From assembly GCA_938017975.1 (NCBI GenBank), contig CALIKQ010000003.1, positions 62,001-126,000 on the forward strand: 64,000 nt of DNA, written 5' to 3'. Made by a program: the position numbers and the translations under genes. This stretch comes from an uncultured Pseudomonadales bacterium. GTDB lineage: Bacteria; Pseudomonadota; Gammaproteobacteria; Pseudomonadales; Azotimanducaceae. The notes beneath the pieces are model-generated. The model ran no database searches, was not told the origin of the DNA, and saw nothing but the letters and a program-made list of their open reading frames with translations. Positions 44,343 to 54,225 of this stretch are shown here, piece after piece. Numbering within the stretch: the first letter of the stretch is position 1; every line of letters starts with the position of its first letter.

Positions 44343-45695
44343 TCATGACTTCCTAGCAGGTCCCTGAAAGTAGAAAACCACGCCTACCCCTGCTGCGGCC
44401 AGCAGCATTGCCCACTCCTGCGGCCACAATAGAGCAGCTGGAGAGCCTGGCAGATACAGCAACAAAAGACCAAACGTCAAAATCAAGGTGACGGTGCCCA
44501 AACTTCTTCCGAACGGGACCTTAAACGGACGCGCCATCTCCGGCTCGGTACGCCGTAATCTCAAAAACGATACAACAACGAATAAGTAAGCAATCACAAT
44601 GGCAAAAGACCCTGCATCAACCAGCCATACCAAAATCTCTCGACCAAAAAGCGGTGAAATCATACTCAGGCCACCGATGGCAAGAATGCTAACCGTGGGC
44701 GTTTTATATTTAGGATGCAACCGAGCAAAAACCCTAGGAATCATCCCAGAGACAGCCAGCGCATAGAGAATCCGACTTCCGCCGATAATGAATGCATTCC
44801 AGCTTGTCAGAATGCCACCGACACCGGCCAACAGCATCACCTGCCCAAGCACCGGGCTATCCCACACAGCCATCATCGCATCTGCCGTCGGCATTGAGGA
44901 GGCCTCTAGATCAGGTCCTGACAAGGCCCCACCCACAGCCAAGGAAATCGCAATGTACCAACCACCCGCCAAACACACAGAGATTACCAACAACCCGCCG
45001 ATCCGGTGTGGCGGTAAGTTAATTTCCTCGGCGCTCTGAGGAATAACGTCAAAACCCACCAAGAGGGCAGGTACCATAACCAGAACTCCCAAGATGCCTG
45101 CCAAACCATGTGTAAACTCAGGCACTCGCGACGCTGGGGGCTCAGAAATTCCGACCCCCAAAAAGAAAAGCAGACCGACAGCGATAAAAAGCACCGTCAT
45201 CAGCGTTTGGACGAAGGCTGCAAACCGAATACCCACATAATTGATCAACGTCATAAGCGCGGCTCCGATCGCACCGACGGCAACAAGAGAGGCGTACACC
45301 GGAGACCCTGCAACCGACCAAAGCAACCCGACGCCCAGGTCGGGGAACAAGTACTGCAGGGCTGTGGGTAACGCCGCCGATTCAAAGACGCAGACCGTGA
45401 CGTACGCAATCACAACGGCCCAACTAGCGATAAAGGACGAAGTATAGCCCAGCGCTCGTTTCGTATAGTGGTGTTCGCCTCCTGCCAGAGGCATTGCAGA
45501 GGCCAGTTCGGCATAGGCTAAGCTGATCAAAATCACAATCAGCGATCCAATCATGAAGGCGAGAACAGTTCCCATTGTTCCCGCTCGACTTAGCCACTCC
45601 CCGGTTAGCAGCACCCAGCTCCATCCAATCATCGCACCGCAGGCAAGCGCCAAGACTTCCCGACTCAACAATGTTTTTGCTAATGCATTAGCCAT
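44343..45695 (-). CDS. APC-family amino acid/amine permease
   Basis: The 450-residue protein has about twelve membrane helices. The APC signature is visible at the start (VLALACGAMIGWSWVLLTGEWLSRAGTMG) and in ELASAMPLAGGEHHYTKRALGY. It lies 151 bases downstream of the class III aminotransferase gene on the same strand, so it probably imports the amine or omega-amino acid used by that enzyme. Confidence 0.88.
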   Translation of the reverse strand: MANALAKTLLSREVLALACGAMIGWSWVLLTGEWLSRAGTMGTVLAFMIGSLIVILISLAYAELASAMPLAGGEHHYTKRALGYTSSFIASWAVVIAYVTVCVFESAALPTALQYLFPDLGVGLLWSVAGSPVYASLVAVGAIGAALMTLINYVGIRFAAFVQTLMTVLFIAVGLLFFLGVGISEPPASRVPEFTHGLAGILGVLVMVPALLVGFDVIPQSAEEINLPPHRIGGLLVISVCLAGGWYIAISLAVGGALSGPDLEASSMPTADAMMAVWDSPVLGQVMLLAGVGGILTSWNAFIIGGSRILYALAVSGMIPRVFARLHPKYKTPTVSILAIGGLSMISPLFGREILVWLVDAGSFAIVIAYLFVVVSFLRLRRTEPEMARPFKVPFGRSLGTVTLILTFGLLLLYLPGSPAALLWPQEWAMLLAAAGVGVVFYFQGPARKS

Positions 45696-45846
45696 ATCTG
45701 ATCCTTACTCAGGTTGTGCTCTGTTCGAATGACGCCTATTGGAACGACGTGTCCTGAATTAATGTGTCAGGGCAAGCGGCTGGATCCTTGCAATGAGCGA
45801 GCAATCCCGCAGTATCCATTGATTGCGAATCGACCTTACCAGCCCG

Positions 45847-47160
45847 TCACCCGGAGCTGACCGCAGCAGTGACAGACTCCACAAGGATATCCACCATCTG
45901 ATCGATTTCTGCATTCGTCGCAGTAAATGCCGGCCCCAAACAAACCACATCACGCACCTCGCCGGTGCCGCCAAAGTAGTAAAAGACGTCCCGTTTAAGC
46001 CCCTCGGCTACAATCTGGTTACTGATGCCTCGATCAATCGAAAAGCGAGCAAGGGAGGACCGGTCTGCAACCACCTCAATGGCGGCCAAAAGCCCGCGTC
46101 CGCGCACCTCTGCGACAAAAGGATGCTCAGAAAATGCTGAAGCCAGCTGATTGTGCAGATAAGCCCCTTGAGTCGCGGCACGCTCTACCAGCGCCTCCTC
46201 GCGCATGATATTGAGCACTTCAACCGCAGCCGCGCAGGCCGAGGGATGGGCACCAAAAGTAGTGAACATCACTTGATAGCCTGCAGACTCGATAGCGCTG
46301 CCCACCCGTTCGTTGGTGAAGACGCCGCCCAAGGGGGCATAACCCCCAGCGAGCCCTTTGCCGCTGACTAGAATATCTGGGGCAATGGGCCAGTGCTGAT
46401 AACCAAAATCAAGACCGGTTCTTCCAAATCCAGTCATGACTTCATCCAAAATAAGGATAATGCCTAATTCATCGCACAATGCGCGTACTTTGGGCCAGTA
46501 GTCTTCGGGGGGGACGATCGCCCCTCCTGAGGATCCGGTAATGGGCTCAGCAATAAACCCGGCGATGGTCTCTGGACCCTCGGCCATCAATACATCACGC
46601 ATCTGGTCAACATAATACTGCCCCATCGATGCACCATTGAGACCCTCTGGCGCTCGCAGTGGATACGGGGCAGGCACCGAAACGTAATGCGGCAAAGCAC
46701 TTTCAAGGCCGCGCTTCCGGCCGGGATGGCCACTGATGGATGCGGTCGCGAGCGTCGTGCCATGATAGGAAATTGACCGCCCCACCATCTTGATCCGCTG
46801 ATGTTCCCCTATTGCCTGTTGATACTGAAGGGCAAGCTTCATAGCTGCTTCGTTGGCCTCAGTGCCTCCCGACGCAAAATGTGCTCTCGTTAAACTCGGT
46901 GGTAACCAATCCTGATCGAGTATATCTACCAGCGCTAAACGGCTAGGGGTTTGAAACGGTGGCACCACATAACTCGTCTCTATCGCCGCCGCCGCCATCG
47001 CTTCAGCGACCCTTACGCGGCCGTGTCCAACATTTGTCACCACTGCACCGCCGGCCGCGTCGAGAATTTTTCTGCCTGAGTCATCATAGAGATACAGCCC
47101 TTCGGTCCGACAAATATTCGGAAAAGCGCCGGCTATGAAAGGCCAACTCATTCTACTCAT
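45847..47160 (-). CDS. Class III PLP-dependent aminotransferase
   Basis: The start is ATG 47160 behind AAGGAGCGATTGC, giving ~437 residues. The fold-type I class III markers are present: HFASGGTEANEAAMKLALQYQ, ISYHGTTLATASISG, ILILDEVMTGFGRTGLDFGYQ, and ILVSGKGLAGGYAPLGGV with the PLP Lys. Such enzymes transaminate omega-amino acids, polyamines or diaminopimelate-like substrates. Context with an APC permease suggests use of an imported amine. The exact substrate is not deducible. Confidence 0.9.
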   Translation of the reverse strand: MSRMSWPFIAGAFPNICRTEGLYLYDDSGRKILDAAGGAVVTNVGHGRVRVAEAMAAAAIETSYVVPPFQTPSRLALVDILDQDWLPPSLTRAHFASGGTEANEAAMKLALQYQQAIGEHQRIKMVGRSISYHGTTLATASISGHPGRKRGLESALPHYVSVPAPYPLRAPEGLNGASMGQYYVDQMRDVLMAEGPETIAGFIAEPITGSSGGAIVPPEDYWPKVRALCDELGIILILDEVMTGFGRTGLDFGYQHWPIAPDILVSGKGLAGGYAPLGGVFTNERVGSAIESAGYQVMFTTFGAHPSACAAAVEVLNIMREEALVERAATQGAYLHNQLASAFSEHPFVAEVRGRGLLAAIEVVADRSSLARFSIDRGISNQIVAEGLKRDVFYYFGGTGEVRDVVCLGPAFTATNAEIDQMVDILVESVTAAVSSG

Positions 47161-47366
47161 GCAATCGCTCCTTTGAGACGCTAGTATCCCATGTTTGGCT
47201 GCCATTCCTGAAGCAGATTCCAGGTGCGTTCGACAATTGCGTAGGCCGTTTCAATCAAGCGGTTAGCCTGCGCGAAGGCCAAAGCAAAGCGGTCCTTCAA
47301 CGGATAATGTCGATCCACCGCAGCAAATATGCTATTTTCCCTTCCCCAAAAGTTGAGGAACCTGAC

Positions 47367-49037
47367 ATGAGCGGCTCAGTAAAAAGACCTTATTCGTCCC
47401 AAGTCGTCGATGGCCTCCAAAAAGCGGCAGCCAGAGCCATGCTCCATGCCGTCGGCTTCTCAGAAGATGATTTTAAGAAACCTCAGGTCGGTATCGCATC
47501 AACGTGGAGTAACTTGACACCGTGTAACGTGCACATCAATGATTTGGCAGAAGCCGCGGCCATTGGCGCCGAAGATGCCAACGCGAAGGCCATCACCTTC
47601 AATACTATTACCGTCAGCGATGGCATCTCTATGGGGTCGCCCGGGATGCGGTACTCTTTAGTCTCTCGGGAGGTCATTGCTGATTCCATCGAAACGGTCG
47701 TGGCGGGCCAAGGTTTTGACGGGTTTGTGGCGATCGGAGGCTGCGATAAGAATATGCCCGGCTGCGCGATCGCGATGGCAAGACTGAACAGACCCAGTGT
47801 TTTTGTTTACGGTGGCACCATTCAACCTGGGAAAGACCGCCGCGACGTGGTCTCGGTATTTGAAGCAGTTGGTCAATATGCGAGCGGAAATTTATCAGAA
47901 CTTGCGTTGAAGGACATCGAAGCCACTTCTATCCCAGGACCGGGTTCTTGTGGCGGCATGTACACAGCCAACACCATGGCATCAGCCATTGAGGCACTCG
48001 GACTTTCGCTTCCTAACTCTTCAGCCCAAGAGGCGATCTCGCCTCAAAAGCGACAAGACTGTTTAGCGGCGGGAGATGCCGTGGTGAAGTTGATTGAAGC
48101 CGACATTAAGCCCAGCGATATCCTTTGCCGAGAGGCCTTTGAGAATGCAATTACTGTCACGATTGCGCTTGAGGGATCAACGAACGCGGTACTCCACCTG
48201 CTCGCGATTGCGCATGCGGCGGGCGTGCCTTTGACGATCGACGATTTTACAGAAATCGGTAAGCGCGTGCCGGTCCTTGCCGACATGCGACCTGCCGGCC
48301 TGTATTCGATGAGCGAATTGATCGCAATTGGTGGCATTCAGCCCCTTATGAAAACATTACTCGAAGCAGGTCTCCTCCATGGAAATTGCCTAACCGTTAC
48401 CGGACGGACCCTGGCCGAAAATCTCGCGGACGTAGCGCCCTATCCTGCGGATCAAAACATCATTCGACCATTATCAAATCCCATCAAGAAAGACAGCCAT
48501 TTGATCGTTTTGAAAGGTAATCTGGCGCCAGAGGGCTCGGTGGCTAAGATTACCGGCCATGAAGGACTCGCATTTTCAGGAACAGCCCGCTGCTTTCATG
48601 GCGAGGAGGCCGCTCTAGACGCTATTTTAGACGGTACCGTCCAATCGGGGGATGTGGTGGTTGTGCGCTATGAGGGACCAAAGGGTGGTCCAGGCATGCG
48701 CGAAATGCTATCTCCTACCAGTGCCATCAATGGACGAGGCCTGTCCTCAGAGGTTGCGCTCATTACCGATGGTCGCTTTAGCGGCGGCTCTCATGGCTTT
48801 GTTATTGGTCACATCACGCCGGAGGCCTTTGAGGGTGGCCCTATCGCATTATTGGAAGACGGCGACGAAATCACCATCGATGCAGAGCGTAATCTGATCA
48901 ACGTCAATCTCAGTGACGACGAGCTTGCAGCTCGAAGCTCAGAATGGGCAGCCCCAGAACCGTATACCGAGCGCGGCGTCCTCGCCAAATACGCAAAATT
49001 GGTGAGTTCTGCTTCAAAGGGTGCTGTGACCGACTGA
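47367..49037 (+). CDS. ilvD: Dihydroxy-acid dehydratase (IlvD/Edd family)
   Basis: The start is ATG 47367 (MSGSVKRPYSSQVVDGLQKAAARAML) behind GAGGAACCTGAC; 556 residues, normal for IlvD. Fe-S ligand motifs are present: SNLTPCNVH, GGCDKNMPGC, GPGSCGGMYTANTMA. C-terminal GRFSGGSHGFVIGHITPEA is typical. IlvD converts 2,3-dihydroxy acids to 2-keto acids in valine/isoleucine synthesis. Sugar-acid dehydratases share the family, but the sequence looks like the anabolic branch. Confidence 0.9.
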   Translation: MSGSVKRPYSSQVVDGLQKAAARAMLHAVGFSEDDFKKPQVGIASTWSNLTPCNVHINDLAEAAAIGAEDANAKAITFNTITVSDGISMGSPGMRYSLVSREVIADSIETVVAGQGFDGFVAIGGCDKNMPGCAIAMARLNRPSVFVYGGTIQPGKDRRDVVSVFEAVGQYASGNLSELALKDIEATSIPGPGSCGGMYTANTMASAIEALGLSLPNSSAQEAISPQKRQDCLAAGDAVVKLIEADIKPSDILCREAFENAITVTIALEGSTNAVLHLLAIAHAAGVPLTIDDFTEIGKRVPVLADMRPAGLYSMSELIAIGGIQPLMKTLLEAGLLHGNCLTVTGRTLAENLADVAPYPADQNIIRPLSNPIKKDSHLIVLKGNLAPEGSVAKITGHEGLAFSGTARCFHGEEAALDAILDGTVQSGDVVVVRYEGPKGGPGMREMLSPTSAINGRGLSSEVALITDGRFSGGSHGFVIGHITPEAFEGGPIALLEDGDEITIDAERNLINVNLSDDELAARSSEWAAPEPYTERGVLAKYAKLVSSASKGAVTD

Positions 49038-49263
49038 CCAGCAGTCTGCTTGCGTGCTTATCTGACTCAAATGCTGGGTCAGCGGGCTATGAATTTTCAG
49101 CATCAAGATCCAGTTGCGGTGATGCCTTGAGCCAAGACCAAAACCGTCTTGGCACAGCCTCCGAACTATTCATTTGCGCATTATGGCGATATCAAGTCGC
49201 CATAACTCGAAGGGAGAATGATCGCCCACAGGCTTTGGCTGAACATTTTAGGATGCACGTCAA

Positions 49264-49707
49264 TCAGACCGAGCGCTGTGGCAATAAAAACTGCACTCGC
49301 GCCGCGGCAATGGGACGCTCGAAGTTATCCTGCCAAAGCCAACAACGGACATTGGCGGCACGTCGTCCTCGTCGAACAACCTCCCCAGCGCCAAAAGTTT
49401 CGAGGACACGCCCTGTTCTCAGATAATCAACGTCAATGTTCACCAGTCTCGGCGTATCAATCAACTCCGCATCATAGGCGAGCACCAAAGACGCCGTCAG
49501 ATCCAGCAGACTACCCAGCACCCCGCCATGTAAAGCAGGCAGGTTAACGTTACCGATCAAATCCTCCCGAGGCGGCAAAACAGTTTGCAACCGGCCTTCA
49601 TTAACGATCAATCGAATGCCTAAAAAGGCAGCGTAAGATGCGCGTTTTAAATGACGCTCGGCGCACATCAGCCCGTTTTCTGACTCACTCGAAAAAATAT
49701 CAGCCAT
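49264..49707 (-). CDS. PaaI-type thioesterase (hotdog) 1
   Basis: The ~147-residue hotdog-fold protein has ALHGGVLGSLLDLTASLVLAYDA (the HGG catalytic motif) and DVDYLRTGR. The ATG at 49707 overlaps the stop of the upstream paralogous gene (TGATG). PaaI-type enzymes hydrolyse aryl- or acyl-CoA thioesters, clearing dead-end CoA esters during aromatic catabolism. It forms a tandem pair with the next gene. Confidence 0.83.
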   Translation of the reverse strand: MADIFSSESENGLMCAERHLKRASYAAFLGIRLIVNEGRLQTVLPPREDLIGNVNLPALHGGVLGSLLDLTASLVLAYDAELIDTPRLVNIDVDYLRTGRVLETFGAGEVVRRGRRAANVRCWLWQDNFERPIAAARVQFLLPQRSV

Positions 49708-50150
49708 CAATCCAATCCAGTTGTTACATCCAAGCCACTGGGCGTACCCAACATAAATGTCGCCTGACCTGTCGCGATGATTAGGCCGTTTTCTAACTCC
49801 TCCGCGGTGGCGCGAACAAACGCTACATTGTCATCAATCGCTTCACAGATGGCTCGAACGCGTAAGGTTTGGGAGACGCTCACCGCATGTAAAAAATCAA
49901 CTCGCAGATCTAGCGTTGCCATGGAAGTTCCCTCGACATAATCGGGATGATCGCGGATACACCAGCCCGCTGTATTGTCGATAATTGCGAGTATGGCGCC
50001 GGTATGGAAGTTTTGATCAATTTCATCGACGGCGAGACGCGGATGTCCGGGCAACAGCACCGATATTCCTGGGCCTAGATCGTTTTCATCCAACGACATG
50101 CCCACCGCCTCACCAAAAGGCGGCAGTTCTTTTAAAGCTTTTGAAAACAT
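49707..50150 (-). CDS. PaaI-type thioesterase (hotdog) 2
   Basis: I choose ATG 50150; a TTG three codons upstream is possible. The ~147-residue hotdog protein reads IDQNFHTGAILAIIDNTAGWCIRD (HTG in place of the HGG found in its neighbour) and MATLDLRVDFLHAV. It is upstream of, and overlaps, the paralogue, so the two may form a heteromer or act on different chain lengths. Confidence 0.83.
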   Translation of the reverse strand: MFSKALKELPPFGEAVGMSLDENDLGPGISVLLPGHPRLAVDEIDQNFHTGAILAIIDNTAGWCIRDHPDYVEGTSMATLDLRVDFLHAVSVSQTLRVRAICEAIDDNVAFVRATAEELENGLIIATGQATFMLGTPSGLDVTTGLD

Positions 50151-50294
50151 TGACTTCAAATGATCACTTCGGGCGCGCTAGGTTGGCATGAATTTCAGAA
50201 CAATGAGTAAACCGTATTTATAGACAAAAAACTATAGAACTGGCAGTCTGCCAGCAGCCATATCCGAAGCAACAAACTCAAAAAGGACGAATCC

Positions 50295-51392
50295 ATGACA
50301 ACCACCGCCATGAATGAAATTGGATTCTATACGTTAGCAGGGGCCCCTAAATCACCTCGGGACTTGATCGAAGAAGTCGAAACCGCGGAAGCGCTCGGTC
50401 TCGGCGCCTGCTTCATTTCTGAGCGGTTTAACATCAAAGAAATCGCAGCGCTTTCAGGCGCAGTCGGTGCGGTCTCTAACCGTATCGGGATTGCCACCGC
50501 TGCCACCAATCAAAATACCCGCCATCCGATCGTCACGGCAGCCTTTGCAAGCACAATGCACTTCTTGACCGGCGGGCGATTTTCGTTGGGTTTAGGACGC
50601 GGCATCGAGCCAGTTTTCAAAGCCTTCGGATTGCCTTCAATTACGACAGCAGCGATGGAGGATTTTGCGGGACTCATGCGGAAACTCCATCATGGCCAAA
50701 CTGTGATCGGTCACGACGGCGCGGCTGGCAGCTGGCCCGCCCTTCGCCTTGACCCAAATTTTTCAGAACACATTCCACTGACGCTAACCGCCTTCGGGCC
50801 GAACTCCCTCGCGCTGGGTGGACGCGCTTTTGACGCGGTCGTGCTACATACTTTTTTCACGGACGAAACAACAAAACGCGCAGTGGCCACAGTCAAACAA
50901 GCCGCAGTAGATGCGGGTCGAGATCCCGCCTCTGTTCGAGTCTGGTCCTGCTTGGCAACAATTGGCGATCATTTACCACGAGCGCTACAGCTTAAGAAAC
51001 GTGTGGGGAGGATGGCCACCTATCTGCAAGCCTATGGGGATTTGATGGTATCTACCAACCGGTGGGATCCTGCGGTCTTAGAGGCATTCAGATCGCATGA
51101 GCTGGTTCGAAATTTTCAAGGTGCCTTGGATCAAACCGGCACCACCGAAGAACTTGAGATTGTTGAGGGCTTAATTCCGGAACATTGGCTAGCCCCAGCG
51201 GCTTATGGGACTCCAGATGACTGTGTAAGCGCCATCAACCACCAGTTTGACCTTGGCGCCGATGGCGTCATCCTCCACGGTGCGTCGCCCCTTGAGCTTG
51301 AACCGATCGTTGAAGCTTACGCCAAGCAGCGAGATGCATCACGATTTGCGCATCTACCCGCAAACCCAGCGCTCGCCCCTGGGCTGAACTAA
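50295..51392 (+). CDS. LLM-class F420-dependent oxidoreductase (TIGR03857-like)
   Basis: The 365-residue LLM protein starts at ATG behind AAAAAGGACGAATCC. The N-terminus NEIGFYTLAGAPKSPRDLIEEVETAEALGLG, ATAATNQNTRHPIVTAAFASTMHFLTGGRFSLGLGRGI and the C-terminal ADGVILHGASPLELEPIVEAY resemble the family I recall as TIGR03857, which is confined to F420-making organisms. It probably uses reduced or oxidised F420 in hydride transfer. Substrate unknown. It converges with an APH-like gene (4-base overlap). Confidence 0.83.
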   Translation: MTTTAMNEIGFYTLAGAPKSPRDLIEEVETAEALGLGACFISERFNIKEIAALSGAVGAVSNRIGIATAATNQNTRHPIVTAAFASTMHFLTGGRFSLGLGRGIEPVFKAFGLPSITTAAMEDFAGLMRKLHHGQTVIGHDGAAGSWPALRLDPNFSEHIPLTLTAFGPNSLALGGRAFDAVVLHTFFTDETTKRAVATVKQAAVDAGRDPASVRVWSCLATIGDHLPRALQLKKRVGRMATYLQAYGDLMVSTNRWDPAVLEAFRSHELVRNFQGALDQTGTTEELEIVEGLIPEHWLAPAAYGTPDDCVSAINHQFDLGADGVILHGASPLELEPIVEAYAKQRDASRFAHLPANPALAPGLN

Positions 51393-52432
51393 CCCAGCAC
51401 ATCAAGGTCTCGACTCATGGCAATGCTGCGCTCGGCCATCGCCATAAACATGTCGTTACCACGATCAGTTTCACCGACAATCATCGACGCGACCAACGCC
51501 ATAATCATTCCCGCGGGTGCATAGTTTCGGTAATAGTCGAACGCCAGATCAAACTTTAGGTCGACGTTGTAACTGCCCAAAACGTCCAGATAATGTCGAA
51601 TCAAAGCTCGTTCTTCCTTTTGTCGATCACTGGTCACAAGCGATGTGCCCAGAAAATAGCTCACGTCATTTAAGGGACACCCCATCGTCAGTGACTGCCA
51701 ATCGACTACCGTAAGCGGATAGGGCCCACCAAACATCATGTTATCCAAACGGTAATCAACATGGATCAGAACCGGCGGTTCGTTGGCATACAGGCTCTGG
51801 TAACTCGGTAGAATTTCGAGTAGCTGCTCTGTTGCCGCAATCTCAATGTCTGACAGGGCATGCTCGTAACGCGTCAAGTAGCCGGGCATTAAGGTTTGAT
51901 AAAGCTCTGTTAAGAGGCTTGCCCCATCGGTAGAGCCTGCGCCCATCAATAGATCGTGGCTCGCCAAGGTCTCATCACCCCACTTCGGGCCCTGTAAATG
52001 TGCGAGTTGTTCTAACGCTAAGGCTGCTTGATCAACCGAACAGCCTGCGAGCTGATCCCCCTGCAGACCCGGAGCAAGATCCTCCATGATCAAAACAAAT
52101 TCATGGGTCTGGGAATCAATTGCCGCGTGATGGACAATTGGCGTCTGAATATTCACTTCGGACTGTAGCGATTGATAAAAAAAGACCTCCCGCAAATAGC
52201 TTCTTTGCAGAATTCCAGTTTGCTTGCTAACGGGATCAAGGGACGGAAACTTTCCCACCACAGACTCTGGTATCCCCTCTCCTCGAAGGGAGAACCTCAC
52301 ATTCTCTCCGACTTGACCGGTCCCAATGGAGGCGGACTCGACTTGATGCACAGACCCTCCTGGGTACTGGGCTTGGAGCGCTTGAGTTAACCATGGCGCA
52401 TCGATGGCGTTGGGATCTGAGCGAAGTTCCAA
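51389..52432 (-). CDS. APH/ecdysteroid-kinase-like phosphotransferase
   Basis: The TTG start at 52432 is seven bases after GGAGG. The 347-residue kinase-like protein has IGTGQVGENVRFSL in the N-lobe, then PPVLIHVDYRLDNMMFGGPYPLTVVDWQSLTMGCPLNDVSYFLG, with catalytic Asp in HVDYRLDN and metal Asp in DWQ. It resembles the EcKL/DUF1679 subgroup, which phosphorylates hydroxylated small molecules. With the LLM and SDR neighbours it may take part in steroid- or terpenoid-like catabolism, which is a guess. Confidence 0.82.
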   Translation of the reverse strand: MELRSDPNAIDAPWLTQALQAQYPGGSVHQVESASIGTGQVGENVRFSLRGEGIPESVVGKFPSLDPVSKQTGILQRSYLREVFFYQSLQSEVNIQTPIVHHAAIDSQTHEFVLIMEDLAPGLQGDQLAGCSVDQAALALEQLAHLQGPKWGDETLASHDLLMGAGSTDGASLLTELYQTLMPGYLTRYEHALSDIEIAATEQLLEILPSYQSLYANEPPVLIHVDYRLDNMMFGGPYPLTVVDWQSLTMGCPLNDVSYFLGTSLVTSDRQKEERALIRHYLDVLGSYNVDLKFDLAFDYYRNYAPAGMIMALVASMIVGETDRGNDMFMAMAERSIAMSRDLDVLG

Positions 52433-52486
52433 AGTCGACCTCCTGATTCGGCACCTTTGTGCAGAGTACCGTGTTTTAAACTTGCT

Positions 52487-53302
52487 CTAGTCTCGAGAGC
52501 GATTCACCGTGGATGAGGGCTCAGTTCTGAATTTAGCCACCAGACCACCCAGAGTACGTACCAACCAGCGGGGTTGCAATTGAGCCGCTGTAACAGCAGC
52601 CTGATTCAAACGACCTGGAATGCAAACCACCTCTCCAGAATCGAGCGCATTAAGCCCAGCTTCAGCAACCGCCTCCGGTGATAACACCATGGCATCAGGC
52701 AAAGCCTCCACAATTTCGCGAATCGCGCTTTCAGTCTTAGTGACACCAGGACAAAGTGCACAAAAGGTCACCCCAGTACCTTTGAGCTCTTCACTGAGCG
52801 CTTCTGTCAAAGATAAAAGATAGGCTTTGGTAGCTCCATACTGCGCCATGCTGGGTACTGGATGAAAGGCGGCAACTGAGCAGACATTGAGCACACGGCC
52901 AAACCCTCGCGCACGCATCTCGGGCAAAAAATGTCGAATCAAACGTGTTGGTGCTGTTACATTCAATGCGATGAGATCTTTCTGATCTGGGTCTTCGGTG
53001 CTTAAAAAATCAACATGGGGCGCCAAACCCGCACAATTGACGAGCATATCAACCTGCGTTTCACTCATGGTGAGCGTCTTCATTAAATGCTCAACACCGT
53101 CAGCTGCGGCCAAATCACACACAATCATGCTGACATTAACTCTTCCTTCGAGCTCTTCTTTGATAGCGGACAAACGTTCGGCACTTCGTGCCGTGATCAC
53201 TATGTCGAGACCACGATCCGCCAAAGCATACGCCAGTGCTTTGCCAATTCCCGAGGACGCTCCCGTAATCAGCGCGGTGGATTGCTCAAACCCCGACATC
53301 AT
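52487..53302 (-). CDS. Short-chain dehydrogenase/reductase
   Basis: The ~271-residue classical SDR has the cofactor motif TGASSGIGKALAYALADRG, the NCAGLAPH strand, and the catalytic QYGATKAYLLS (Tyr-x3-Lys). ALCPGVTKTES follows. It would oxidise or reduce a secondary alcohol/ketone with NAD(P). The start lies in a TTG-ATG-ATG run; I take the first ATG. It follows the enoyl-CoA hydratase gene on the same strand after ~150 bases. Confidence 0.87.
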   Translation of the reverse strand: MMSGFEQSTALITGASSGIGKALAYALADRGLDIVITARSAERLSAIKEELEGRVNVSMIVCDLAAADGVEHLMKTLTMSETQVDMLVNCAGLAPHVDFLSTEDPDQKDLIALNVTAPTRLIRHFLPEMRARGFGRVLNVCSVAAFHPVPSMAQYGATKAYLLSLTEALSEELKGTGVTFCALCPGVTKTESAIREIVEALPDAMVLSPEAVAEAGLNALDSGEVVCIPGRLNQAAVTAAQLQPRWLVRTLGGLVAKFRTEPSSTVNRSRD

Positions 53303-53453
53303 CAAACGTCCTCCAGCGACTTGCGCGCATACGACTGTTCATAACGGTTCTTCTCTCAATCATCTCTGAAGTGTAACCGGAGCATTGACAAACATGGCAT
53401 TCTTGACTCAACACACCGCTACGCTCGCCTCAGGCGTTCACAGCAGCTCAACC

Positions 53454-54215
53454 TCAAAGACCTGAAAAGTCAGGACTGCGCTTCTCAATAAATGCCTTGA
53501 CTGCCTCACGGTTTGCAGCGCCACCAGAGAGTTGATCCAGACCTTCATTCTCTGCCAGCACAGCTGCCTTACGCTCTGCTTTCACTGAGCGCATCATGAG
53601 CGCTTTGGTTTGTATGAGCGAGGCCATTGGCAATTGGGCGAGGGTCTGAGCCCGTTCCATGACCTCATCCATCAAGCGTTCTGCTGGAAACTGGGCCAGA
53701 ATCAGTCCAGCATCCTTAGCCTCCTCAGCACTCACCCACTCCGAGGCCAAAAGAATCCAGCTCGCTCTTTGATGGCCAATGAGTCCGGGAAAGGTCACGG
53801 TACTGGCCGCCTCGGCTGTCAGTCCGAGGGCTGAAAATGGACACTTAAACCGGGCAGAATCCGCCGCGAAGGCCATATCAGCTAAGCCTAAAATGGTGCA
53901 ACCAATCCCAACGCCCAGACCGTTCGCCGCAATTAGAAAGGGCTTTGGAAATTCGATGATCGAGTCGAGCAATCCCGCCAAGCCATGCTTCGGTACAACG
54001 CCCTTGGCCGCCATCGATTTCAGATCAGCGCCGGAACTGAATGCTCTCCCCGCGCCCGTGAGCACCAAGACCTTGGTTTCGGAATCCGCTGCTGCTTCGA
54101 TAAAGGCATCACATAAATCATCCATCATCTCTGTGCTAAACGCATTGAGCGCATCGGGTCGGTTCATTGTGACAATCCGAACATTCTCTTGGACGTGACT
54201 TGTGACTACGCTCAT
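53454..54215 (-). CDS. Enoyl-CoA hydratase/isomerase family protein
   Basis: The 253-residue crotonase has the first oxyanion-hole stretch GAGRAFSSGADLKSMAAKG and the second, ANGLGVGIGCTILGLADMAFAAD. At the catalytic Glu positions the second region reads FSALGLTAEAAST, so one Glu is recognisable. It hydrates or isomerises enoyl-CoA. ATG behind AAGGAGATTAGA, 10 bases after the GNAT/FemAB-like gene, so it is in an operon with that gene and an LLM gene. Confidence 0.88.
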   Translation of the reverse strand: MSVVTSHVQENVRIVTMNRPDALNAFSTEMMDDLCDAFIEAAADSETKVLVLTGAGRAFSSGADLKSMAAKGVVPKHGLAGLLDSIIEFPKPFLIAANGLGVGIGCTILGLADMAFAADSARFKCPFSALGLTAEAASTVTFPGLIGHQRASWILLASEWVSAEEAKDAGLILAQFPAERLMDEVMERAQTLAQLPMASLIQTKALMMRSVKAERKAAVLAENEGLDQLSGGAANREAVKAFIEKRSPDFSGL

Positions 54216-54225
54216 TCTAATCTCC

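Noticed and set aside
44311-44367. 18-codon plus-strand ORF with AGGAG ribosome site
   Set aside because: Starts convincingly (MPKKISIQLDDHDF) but stops after 18 codons, inside the end of the permease gene. Too short to support.
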